Source: Posidoniimonas polymericola (GTDB lineage: Bacteria > Planctomycetota > Planctomycetia > Pirellulales > Lacipirellulaceae). From it: a stretch of DNA of 64,000 nucleotides. Where the stretch lies: assembly GCF_007859935.1 (NCBI RefSeq), contig NZ_SJPO01000001.1, forward strand, positions 744,001-808,000, in the 5' to 3' direction. Shown here in pieces: positions 34,080 to 42,002 of this stretch (position 1 is the first letter of the stretch; every line of letters begins with the position of its first letter). The notes under the pieces were generated by a model, which was not told the DNA's origin, ran no database searches, and saw only the letters and a program-made list of their open reading frames with translations. The position numbers were made by a program, and so were the translations under genes.

Positions 34080-35072
34080 TTGGGCCATGCCTTGCTGATC
34101 GCGTTCGTGTTGGCCGCTAGCGCGGCCGCGCAGGAGACACCCGACCTGCCCAAGTGCGACCCGGCCAAGGTGCTCGGCGACGAGGCCTGCGCCAAGTGCC
34201 ACCAGCAGGAGGTCAACCAGTGGCGGCTCACGCCGCACTACCGCACATTCGACATCCTGCACCGCAAGCCGGAGGCCAAGGCGATTGCCGACAAGCTGGG
34301 CCTCCGCTCGGTCAAGCGAAACGACACCTGCGTCCGCTGCCACTACACGCAGCAGGAGCAACGCGGCCGCGCGCGGGTGATCGCCGGCGTGAGCTGCGAG
34401 TCGTGCCACGGCGCGGCGGCCGACTGGGTCAACCTGCACGCCGACTACGGCGGCCCCAACGTCACCAAGCAGATGGAGTCGGCCGAGCACAAGAAGCAAC
34501 GCCGCCAGGCGAGCGTTGCGGCCGGCATGAACAACCCGTCGGACATCTACCTGATCGCCCGCCAGTGCCTCGGCTGCCACACCACGCCCGACGAGCAGCT
34601 AGTAAACGTCGGCGGCCACAACGCGGGCAGCGCCGGCTTCGAGCTGGTGAGCTGGTCGCAGGGAATCGTGCGGCACAACTTCCAGCGGACCGACGGCCAG
34701 TCGAACGCCCCCAGCAGCGTCGAGCAGCTGCGGGTGATGTACCTGGTGGGCGCGATGGCCGACCTCGAGATGAGCCTCCGCGCGGTTGCCAAGGCGACTA
34801 CGGCCGCCAACTTCGGTCAGCAGGCCGCCGCCCGGGCGGCGCGGGTCAAGCAGCGGCTGTGGGAGGCGCAGCGGCTGCTCGACGACCGGCTGATTGCCAA
34901 GGCGCTCGACGCGGTGGCGGAGCTCGAGCTGACGCTCGACAACGCCGACGCCATCCTCAACGCGGCTAACCGGGTCGGCAAGGCGGCGCAGGAGTTCTCC
35001 AAGACCGCCGACGGCGCGACGCTCGCCGCGATTGACCCGCTGCTGCCAACCGCCGACAAGTACAAGAACTGA
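34080..35072 (+). CDS. Exported tetraheme cytochrome c (c554-like)
   Basis: From TTG 34080 the 330-residue product has a short signal peptide (GHALLIAFVLAASAAA, cut before QETPDLP). Four CXXCH motifs follow at about residues 37 (CAKCH), 84 (CVRCH), 106 (CESCH) and 163 (CLGCH), with the c554-type context ACAKCHQQEVNQW. The last 100 residues form long Ala/Leu-rich helices without hemes. It should be a periplasmic electron carrier between the membrane modules encoded around it. The start is uncertain because the open frame continues upstream into repeats. Confidence 0.87.
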   Translation: MGHALLIAFVLAASAAAQETPDLPKCDPAKVLGDEACAKCHQQEVNQWRLTPHYRTFDILHRKPEAKAIADKLGLRSVKRNDTCVRCHYTQQEQRGRARVIAGVSCESCHGAAADWVNLHADYGGPNVTKQMESAEHKKQRRQASVAAGMNNPSDIYLIARQCLGCHTTPDEQLVNVGGHNAGSAGFELVSWSQGIVRHNFQRTDGQSNAPSSVEQLRVMYLVGAMADLEMSLRAVAKATTAANFGQQAAARAARVKQRLWEAQRLLDDRLIAKALDAVAELELTLDNADAILNAANRVGKAAQEFSKTADGATLAAIDPLLPTADKYKN

Positions 35073-35096
35073 TAGCTAATTCATTGCAACGCTTTT

Positions 35097-35182
35097 TCAC
35101 CACAGAGGGCACGGAGAGCACGGAGCACGCAGCAGATAAACCAGTGGTTGTTGTCTCAGTCTCCTCCGTGCCCTCTGTGGTT
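35097..35182. repeat. Palindromic repeat family 5 (CACAGAGGGCACGGAG type)
   Basis: CCACAGAGGGCACGGAGAGC followed by ACGGAG is mirrored by CTCCTCCGTGCCCTCTGTGG. The centre (about 35 bases) is not conserved within the window. It lies directly before the TTG start at 35191. Repeats of this type are widespread in planctomycetes. Confidence 0.7.
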
Positions 35183-35190
35183 TATTCAAT

Positions 35191-36927
35191 TTGATCACCA
35201 CCCAAGTCATCACCCGACCCCAACGCTGGGACGAGCCGTTCGACCCGGCGATGGACGACCGCGCCGTCTCGCGGCTGCTCGGCGTGCCGCCGTTCCGGGA
35301 GATGGACGAGCAGTCCTTCCCCGACCGGCTGCCGCTGCGGGCGATCTTGGCCAACGACACGCGGATCGTCAACTACAAGCCGGGCGACCTCATCATCCGC
35401 GAGGGTGAGTACGGCGCCAGCGCCTACCTGATGCTGCACGGCTCGGCCCGCATCGCGCTGGACGCGCTCGAGGAGGTGGCCGACAAGGAGCCGGTCAAGA
35501 AGCGGGGCCGCCTGACGCGGGCCGTCGCGCGGCTGTGGAACGCGCCGCTCGCCCGCGAGGTCCGACGCCGCCCCCGCGGGCAGCGGAATGCCCCGCGGCT
35601 GGGCCGACGCGGCGCCGGCGACCACCCGACGTTCTTCCTGCAGGACATCCCGCGGGTGATCCAAGACTGCTACACGCGTCCGCTGCAGCCGGGCGAGGTG
35701 TTCGGCGAGGTCGGCGCCCTGACCCGCAGCCCGCGCACGGCGTCGGTCTTCGCGGAGTCGGACTGCATCGTGCTCGAGATCCGCTGGCAGGGCCTCCGCG
35801 ACCTGATGCGGTACGCCCCGCAGATGAAGCAGCACGTTGAGAAGCTGTACCGAGAGAACAGCCTCCGCGTACACCTGCTCGAGACCCCGCTCCTCGCCCA
35901 CCTGTCCGACGAGCAGCTTGCCGCGGTGGCCGACGCCACCCGGTTCGAGACCCACGGCTCGTTCGACTGGCACTCGGACCTGCTGGGCGACAAGCCCGAG
36001 GACCTGTTCGCCCGCGTTGAACGCGAGCCGCTGGTCGCCGAGGAGGGCGCGCTGCCCGAGGGGCTGTTGCTGCTCCGCTCCGGCTTCGGCCGCGTCAGCC
36101 AACGTCGCGGCGACGGGCACCAGACCGTTTCGTACATCGGCAAGGGCGCCGCGTTCTGCGCGGCGGCGCTCGCCCACGGCTACCGCACCGGCGAGACGCC
36201 GCCGCTGCGGCTTTCGCTCCGCGCGGTGGGGTACCTCGACGTGCTCTTGATCCCGCTGTCGGTCTGGAACGAGGTGATCGCCCCCTCGCTGCCGCCGGAG
36301 GAGATGCAGGCGCTGCTCGACAACTACTGCGGCCAGCAGTGCGCCGCCGAGACCAGCCTGCCCGCCCGCACGCTCGACTTCCTGGTCGACCGGCGGCTGG
36401 TGAACGGCGAGCAGACGATGGTCATCGATCTCGACCGCTGCACCCGTTGCGACGACTGCGTCCGCGCGTGCGCCGCGACGCACGACGGCAACCCCCGCTT
36501 CGTGCGGCAGGGGCCGATCCACGACCACTTCCAGTACGCCAACGCCTGCATGCACTGCGTCGACCCGGTCTGCATGATCGGCTGCCCGACCGGCGCCATC
36601 CACCGCGACTCGGCGAGCGGCGTTGTGCGGATCAACGACCCGACCTGCATCGGCTGCTCGACCTGCGCCAACAGCTGCCCCTACCACAACATCCGCATGG
36701 TCGAGGCCCGCTCGCCGGCGGGCGACATCCTGGCCGACGACGCCGGGCTGCCGATCATCAAGGCGACCAAGTGCGACCTCTGCAGCGACCAACCCACCGG
36801 CCCCGCCTGCCAGCACGCCTGCCCCCACGACGCGCTCGCCCGGCTGAGCATCGCCGACAGCCAGCCGCTCGCCCAGTTCCTGAACCTCGACGTGCTGCCG
36901 AGTGAACGCCCGGGAGGCCCGGTGTGA
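35191..36927 (+). CDS. Cyclic nucleotide-binding domains fused to a four-cluster [4Fe-4S] ferredoxin
   Basis: The 578-residue product has two cNMP-binding domains. The first, residues 55-215, has a phosphate-binding cassette FGEVGALTRSPRTASVF at 171-187 keeping the key Glu and Arg; a degenerate second spans about 255-400. A DmsB/NrfC-like ferredoxin from residue 417 has four cysteine groups (CTRCDDCVRAC, CMHCVDPVCMIGC, CIGCSTCANSC, CDLCSDQPTGPACQHAC), 16 Cys in all. No signal peptide, so cytoplasmic. It looks like an electron-wire subunit whose activity or assembly responds to cAMP/cGMP. The TTG start at 35191 follows a repeat closely. It sits between the tetraheme and cytochrome b genes. Confidence 0.9.
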   Translation: MITTQVITRPQRWDEPFDPAMDDRAVSRLLGVPPFREMDEQSFPDRLPLRAILANDTRIVNYKPGDLIIREGEYGASAYLMLHGSARIALDALEEVADKEPVKKRGRLTRAVARLWNAPLAREVRRRPRGQRNAPRLGRRGAGDHPTFFLQDIPRVIQDCYTRPLQPGEVFGEVGALTRSPRTASVFAESDCIVLEIRWQGLRDLMRYAPQMKQHVEKLYRENSLRVHLLETPLLAHLSDEQLAAVADATRFETHGSFDWHSDLLGDKPEDLFARVEREPLVAEEGALPEGLLLLRSGFGRVSQRRGDGHQTVSYIGKGAAFCAAALAHGYRTGETPPLRLSLRAVGYLDVLLIPLSVWNEVIAPSLPPEEMQALLDNYCGQQCAAETSLPARTLDFLVDRRLVNGEQTMVIDLDRCTRCDDCVRACAATHDGNPRFVRQGPIHDHFQYANACMHCVDPVCMIGCPTGAIHRDSASGVVRINDPTCIGCSTCANSCPYHNIRMVEARSPAGDILADDAGLPIIKATKCDLCSDQPTGPACQHACPHDALARLSIADSQPLAQFLNLDVLPSERPGGPV

Positions 36928-36954
36928 CCCACTTGAAACGTCTGCCAACAAGAA

Positions 36955-37118
36955 TCCCCCTCCCCGGCAGGGGGAGGGGCTAGGGGAGGGGGTTTGTCAT
37001 CCGTTAGTTCGAACCCAACCTCTCCCCTCAAGACCTTTTTCTGCGCAGTACAGGAGCACCGACTCTACCGGACACCCAACCCCCTCCCTTGATCCCTCCC
37101 CCTGCCGGGGAGGGAGAT
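36955..37118. repeat. C/G-rich composite palindromic element, copy F
   Basis: TCCCCCTCCCCGGCAGGGGG and AGGGGCTAGGGGAGGGGG on the left, a middle with CCGTTAGTTCG and GCAGTACAGGAGCACC, and ACCCCCTCCCTTGATCCCTC then CCCCTGCCGGGGAGGGAG on the right. It splits the redox block between the Fe-S/cNMP gene and the cytochrome b-like gene. Confidence 0.87.
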
Positions 37119-37144
37119 TAACGTACTCGCCCTTCCTACCTCCC

Positions 37145-37969
37145 ATGAACAAGTTCGCACGCCGCCGATACCGCTGCAGCGCCGCCGCGCTGGCGCTGGT
37201 CGCTGCGCTGTGGGCGTGGCTGCGGTGGGTCGACGGGTCGCTCGGCGCGACTGCCTATCAGAGCGGCTACGTGCTGTACGGACTGATCGTCTTCCTGGCG
37301 GCGTACAACGCCCGCAAGAAGCTGCCCGGCCTGCCGCTGGGGAGCAGCCGCGCGTGGCTTCAGCTGCACCTGTACGTCGGCGTGGCGACTGTCGCGCTGC
37401 TAGGCATGCACATCAGCTGGCGGCTGCCCAACGGCTACTTCGAAACCGCGTTGGCGGGCGTGTTCGCGGCGACCGTGCTCAGCGGCGTGTGGGGGCTGTA
37501 CCTCACCCGCACGATCCCTCGGCAGCTCGCCCGCACGTCGGAGCAGATTGTGTTCGAGCGGATCCCCCGTCTGCGGAACGACTTGCTGCGTCGGTCGCGG
37601 GCGGCGGTGCTGGCCGGCGTCTCGCAGACCGGCTCGACGACGCTCGCCGAGTTCTACTCGACGCGGGTCGACAACTACCTGGCGGCGCCGCGCGGCGTCG
37701 GCTACTTCTTGCGTCCCTCGAGCGGCGTGCGGCGGCGTGTGATGGCCGAGCTGACCGACCTCCGCCGCTTCCTTACCCAGGCCGAGGAAGTCGCCGGCGA
37801 GACCCTGTTCGCCATCATCCGCAAGAAGGACGACCTCGACTTCCACCAGGCGCGGCAGGGGCTGCTCAAGGGGTGGCTCTTCCTGCACATCGCGCTCACC
37901 TACACGCTGCTCACGCTCGCCACGCTGCACGGCGTCGTGGCGCTCGCCATGCGGGGGGGCCACGCGTGA
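37145..37969 (+). CDS. Cytochrome b-like integral membrane protein
   Basis: The 274-residue product has five or six membrane helices. Helices one to four lie at about residues 12-28, 40-55, 70-88 and 97-118, with a pair near the C-terminus (245-270). A basic soluble loop of about 120 residues separates them. Membrane histidines in LQLHLYVGVATVALLGMHIS and in LFLHIALTY...LATLHG are spaced like bis-His heme b ligands, as in NarI- or ferric-reductase-like cytochromes b. It could carry electrons from the cytoplasmic Fe-S protein across the membrane to the decaheme protein, whose GTG start overlaps its stop (GTGA, 37966-37969). Heme binding is inferred. Confidence 0.8.
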   Translation: MNKFARRRYRCSAAALALVAALWAWLRWVDGSLGATAYQSGYVLYGLIVFLAAYNARKKLPGLPLGSSRAWLQLHLYVGVATVALLGMHISWRLPNGYFETALAGVFAATVLSGVWGLYLTRTIPRQLARTSEQIVFERIPRLRNDLLRRSRAAVLAGVSQTGSTTLAEFYSTRVDNYLAAPRGVGYFLRPSSGVRRRVMAELTDLRRFLTQAEEVAGETLFAIIRKKDDLDFHQARQGLLKGWLFLHIALTYTLLTLATLHGVVALAMRGGHA

Positions 37970-39969
37970 GACGCCTGTTCCACGACTTTGCCGAGGGCGA
38001 ATACGACCGCCCCAACCAACGCTACATCTGCGGCCAGGCCGACGAGGCCTGCGCGTGCCCCTTCGGCCCCACCCCCAAGGGCGCCTGCCCCGAGCTGGCC
38101 GAGTGCCAGCCCGTTAAGCAGGGCGACCGCTGGCGCTGCAACCGGCCCGCTACCCGCGGCGGTCCCTGCGACACCGACGACGGACACGGCGGAGCCGACG
38201 CCGGCCCCACGCCCGATGGGCAGTGCTGCCGCGTCAACAAGTGCTCGCCCCGACCCAGCCTGCGGGTGTTCCGCGGGCGGCTGGCGTGGGGCTCGGCGCT
38301 CTTGGTCGCCGGCGCGTTGGCGATGCTGATCGCGTCGCCGCTGAAGACCGAGGTCCTCGCGCCCGGCCCGCTCACGCAGCCGCACGCACAGCTGCTCGCC
38401 CGCGGCGACTGGCAGGGCCGCTGCGCCGCCTGCCACGTCGATCAGGACCGGCCGATGCTGCTGCTGGCGGTCGGCAACCTGACCGGGATGCACGCCGCCA
38501 GCGGAGGGACGGACGCCACCCAGTCCGACCTCTGCATGAACTGCCACCAGCAGCAGCTCGCCAAGAATTCGGCGCTGCTCGCCCACGGCCTACCCGCCGG
38601 CGTGCTCGAGCACGCAGGCGATGACCCGATCGCGTGCTCGACCTGCCACCGCGAGCACCACGGCGCGATGTTCGACCTCACCGCGATCTCTAGCGTCCGC
38701 TGCCAGTCGTGCCACCAGCAGCAGCATGACAGCTTCGCCGGCAGCCACCCCGACTTCGGCGCCTGGCCGTACCAGCGCCGCACCCGTGTGGCGTTCGACC
38801 ACGTGTCGCACATGAAGAAGCACCACGTAGAACAGAAGCAGGCGTTCGACTGCCGCGCGTGCCACCTCGAGTCACAAGGCAGCCGCAGCCTGGTGATGGC
38901 CAACTACGAGGCCGCCTGCGGCTCTTGCCATGATAAGGGGATCGCCGCCAGCAGCGGCGCCGGCCTGGCCATCATCGGCCTGCCGCTCTTGGACCTTGAT
39001 GCGATGGAGGACCACGGAGTCCCTATCGACGACTGGCCCCAGCAGGCGACCGGCGACTTCGACGGCGAGCTCCCCGCACCGCTGAAGCTCTTGTTGGCCG
39101 ACGAGCCGGCCCTCGTGGCACTGCTCGACAAGTACGGCGCCGGCTTCAGCTTCTTCGACATCGACCCCGACTCGGCCGACGACGTCCGCCACGCCGCCGC
39201 CCTGGTCGCCGCCATTCGCCAACTGATCGCCGACGCCGAGTCCGAGGGGCAGCAGGCGTGGGCCGACCGCCTCGCGAAGGTCGCTGGGCACCCCCTTACT
39301 GACGCCCAGCAGAAGACCCTGCTGGCCGGGCTGCCGGTCGACCTGGTCGCCCGGGCGGGACGCGGGTGGTTCAGCGGTGAAGAGGACGAAGATGCAAGAA
39401 CACCAAGCGAGCAGGCCGCCAAGCTGCCGGCCGGCGGCTGGTTTGTCAGCGACGTCGCGCTCACCCTCGGCTACAAGCCGCAGGGCCACGCCGACCCGTT
39501 GTTGACTGGCTGGATCGAGCTGATTGTGTCGTTGGGCGACCAGCATCACCTGGTCCGCGAGGCGGCGCTCGCCGAGCTCGCGCGGCCCGAGTCGCCCGGC
39601 CAGTGCCTCACCTGCCACAGCGTCGAGCAGACGCCGGGCGTCAATGGCAAGGGGGGCGGGCTGATGGTCAACTGGCTGCCGTACGACGCCACCCGCCAGC
39701 CGCGCGGCTTCACGAAGTTCAACCACGGCCCGCACATCACCGTCAGCGAGCTGGCCGACTGCACCGCCTGCCACCAGCTCGACGCGTCGGCCGAGACCTC
39801 CGCCGCGTACGTGTCGACGAACCCCCGCGACTTCGTCAGCCACTTCCTGCCGATGACCAAGGCCGACTGCGCCGCGTGCCACCAACCCCACGCCGCCGGC
39901 GACAACTGCGCCCAGTGCCACAACTACCACGTGGACCCGCTGGCCGCGGAGCTGACGCGCACGAAGTAG
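37966..39969 (+). CDS. Membrane-anchored decaheme cytochrome c with a Cys-rich N-terminal domain
   Basis: From GTG 37966 the product has 667 residues. Residues 1-105 hold ten cysteines (RYICGQADEACACPFGP...GACPELAEC...QCCRVNKC) and no CXXCH. A membrane helix follows at about 108-128 (AWGSALLVAGALAMLIA), then ten CXXCH motifs at about 153, 190, 224, 246, 296, 318, 547, 599, 635 and 648. Six are N-terminal and four C-terminal, around a heme-free 230-residue middle. The hemes face the periplasm; the Cys-rich part should be cytoplasmic and could bind Fe-S or zinc. It is coupled to the cytochrome b-like gene and is the likely terminal module of this chain. Confidence 0.9.
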   Translation: MRRLFHDFAEGEYDRPNQRYICGQADEACACPFGPTPKGACPELAECQPVKQGDRWRCNRPATRGGPCDTDDGHGGADAGPTPDGQCCRVNKCSPRPSLRVFRGRLAWGSALLVAGALAMLIASPLKTEVLAPGPLTQPHAQLLARGDWQGRCAACHVDQDRPMLLLAVGNLTGMHAASGGTDATQSDLCMNCHQQQLAKNSALLAHGLPAGVLEHAGDDPIACSTCHREHHGAMFDLTAISSVRCQSCHQQQHDSFAGSHPDFGAWPYQRRTRVAFDHVSHMKKHHVEQKQAFDCRACHLESQGSRSLVMANYEAACGSCHDKGIAASSGAGLAIIGLPLLDLDAMEDHGVPIDDWPQQATGDFDGELPAPLKLLLADEPALVALLDKYGAGFSFFDIDPDSADDVRHAAALVAAIRQLIADAESEGQQAWADRLAKVAGHPLTDAQQKTLLAGLPVDLVARAGRGWFSGEEDEDARTPSEQAAKLPAGGWFVSDVALTLGYKPQGHADPLLTGWIELIVSLGDQHHLVREAALAELARPESPGQCLTCHSVEQTPGVNGKGGGLMVNWLPYDATRQPRGFTKFNHGPHITVSELADCTACHQLDASAETSAAYVSTNPRDFVSHFLPMTKADCAACHQPHAAGDNCAQCHNYHVDPLAAELTRTK

Positions 39970-39988
39970 CACGGCTCACCGAGCCGTG
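39970..39988. repeat. Short palindrome after the decaheme gene
   Basis: CACGGCTC-ACC-GAGCCGTG is a perfect 8-bp stem with a 3-base loop directly after the stop codon, followed by AAACG but no T-run. It may act as a weak terminator or mRNA 3' end stabiliser. Confidence 0.5.
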
Positions 39989-40040
39989 AAACGAACCCCG
40001 GTCAGCCATTCACGCCGGGCGTCGCCCCGCCAAACACCTC

Positions 40041-40120
40041 GTAGCCCCCGGCTCCGCCGGGGGACCGTCCTGCGAAATGACTCAACCGGCGTGCAATCCC
40101 CCGGCAGAGCCGGGGGCTAC
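40041..40120. repeat. Palindromic repeat family 2, complete copy
   Basis: GTAGCCCCCGGCTCCGCCGG (then GGGAC) and the inverted ATCCCCCGGCAGAGCCGGGG (then GCTAC) surround about 30 bases. Almost the same as the element at 12996-13076. Confidence 0.85.
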
Positions 40121-40142
40121 TAGTCGCACGGCGTGTCGACGC

Positions 40143-41969
40143 CTACTCGTCGTCGGCGTCGTCAGAGATCCGGTTAGTGTTCTCCTCAAGCTGCTTCATG
40201 AGGTCTTCGTCGTAGACTGGAGCCGGCGGTGGTGGCGGCTCCCAGTAGAGGGCGTCCAGGCTGAGGTCGCCCCGGTTGTCGGCGCCCCAGTAGATGATCC
40301 CTTCGGTCGGCTCGGGCGGCTTACCCCCGTCATCAACGCCGTCGGCCCAGATGCTGTAGACCTGGTAGCCTTCGTCGGTGCGGCGGTATCGAAGCGCCGC
40401 GCTGTCGTCTGCAAACGGGTCGGTCGGAACGGCGTCGAGAATTTCCGGCACAAGTGTGTCAAGTTTCTCGGGCAGTCTGCCATGCTGTCGCTGGTACATT
40501 TCGACAGCGTACTCGAGTCGTAGCAGCCGCAAGGTGGCAAGGTGACGGTAGCAGGCCAAGCGGAATGGCTCGCTTGCCCAGCTAGGGCTTCCGAACGTCG
40601 AGAGAATCTCGCAGAGGTGGCCATCCTAACCCATCGCCCGCTGGGACCACACCTTGTCTCGCAGCATGATCTGGTCGATGGCGTCGACACGAAGTTCGGC
40701 GGCCTCAAGACGTTCAACAATGTCGCCGAGCCGCTCGCGTGGGGCCGAGTGCTTCAGCTCTCGGAGCGGTTCAACACCCATGCCGCTGCACGCAATTCCG
40801 ATCAGGGTGTCTACCATTAGTCCACCTCGCGTCAAACTGCAGCCGTAGTCAAGGACGGTGAGGTAGTCGTCGACCGCATCCGATAGTCTGCCTTGCTTCT
40901 CGTGGAGCCTTCCGCTAGCAGCGAACCCTCGGCTAAGAGTTCGGAGTCCGCCGAAGTCGGGTACGTCAAGGTCTTCCATAGTGTAGGTAAGGCGGCGGAA
41001 GACGTCCTTGGTGACTCCTGATCGCACGAGTTCCAAAGCTTGATCGACCTCGGCGACGACCGCCTGCAACTGGGGTGTCGTCGCTGTGTCGACATCAAAC
41101 GCCCAGGTATCTACCGTTGGAGAGGCGGGCAGGGCGCTGGCCGCCTGCAGGTAGTCTTCGAAACCGTTCGGATCTGGCAAAGTGCATTCGGGAATCGGTG
41201 TGCGGTGGGTTAGCCTGGCCAGCATGTAGAGCAGCGGGGCGACGGTAAGCAATGCTAAAGCCACGCCAGTGCCAAGTCGCAGCCGGCTCGACGACCTGTA
41301 AGTGCCGGGTGTGCCCAGGAAGCAGAGCTTCGTTAGGACGGCCACCGCAACCGCAACGCCGATCGACACGACCAGCCACTCGAGGTGAACGTCGAAGCTG
41401 TTGGTGGAGACCAGCAACGCGTCGAGGATCTTTTGTTCGCCATCGTAGGTCCATTCGAGCGTCTCGCGAACTTCCGGCAGGGTCTGTTCGAAGAACGCCA
41501 GCGGCACGGCGACGATCACCGTGCCTAGCAGCGCCAGGCTCCATCGTTGGAGACCTCCCCGCGATGCCCACAACGCCAGGAGTGTCGTTAGGCCAAACGC
41601 GAAGCCCACCATCGCGGGGCTGAGCAGGTCGAGAAAGACAAATTCTTCCTGCGCAGCGAAGGCTGCGAGTACCCAAGCCAGCGGGACCACGGCCAACAGC
41701 GCGTCCCGCAGCGCGAACCGCGATCCGCCTCTATCCGCTCGATCCCGTCGCCGCCACCGCCACGCCTGGACGCCGAGCGCGACCACCAGCCCCTGCAGCA
41801 CGAAGGCGACGAACATCTCGTACGCCGGGATCAGCAGCGGCAGCGAGGCGACCGCCAGGAAGGCCATCGTCCGCACGAACCAGTGCCGCGTTGAGGTCGC
41901 CGCCCAGGCAGCAATCAGGCCGACCGACGTGAGCGTCGTGAACAACAGCAGGGCAGGAGCGAAGACCAT
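40143..41969 (-). pseudogene. Multi-pass membrane protein interrupted by an in-frame TAG
   Basis: ATG 41969 (MVFAPALLLFTTLTSVGLIA) opens a frame with about eight N-terminal membrane helices and a soluble part, ending at TAG 40626-40628 after 447 residues. The same frame continues without another stop to 40143 (DGHLCEILSTFG, then YRHLATLRLLRLEYAVEMYQ and a C-terminal PTDPFADD segment). That continuation aligns with the C-terminus of the intact paralog at 42003-43766, where the stop position corresponds to the Trp in LGGWTGHLGEIL. One G-to-A change (TGG to TAG) therefore explains the break. The intact length would be 608 residues. It is the second gene of a two-gene tandem, 33 bp behind its paralog. 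Function unknown. Confidence 0.8.
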
Positions 41970-42002
41970 GCGGGCGATTGTATCCGATCGGGCGTGCCAG
42001 GC

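Noticed and set aside
40626-40628. Pyrrolysine or programmed readthrough at the internal TAG
   Set aside because: No pyl genes or recoding structure are seen, the paralog has Trp at this site, and a TGG-to-TAG mutation is the simplest explanation.
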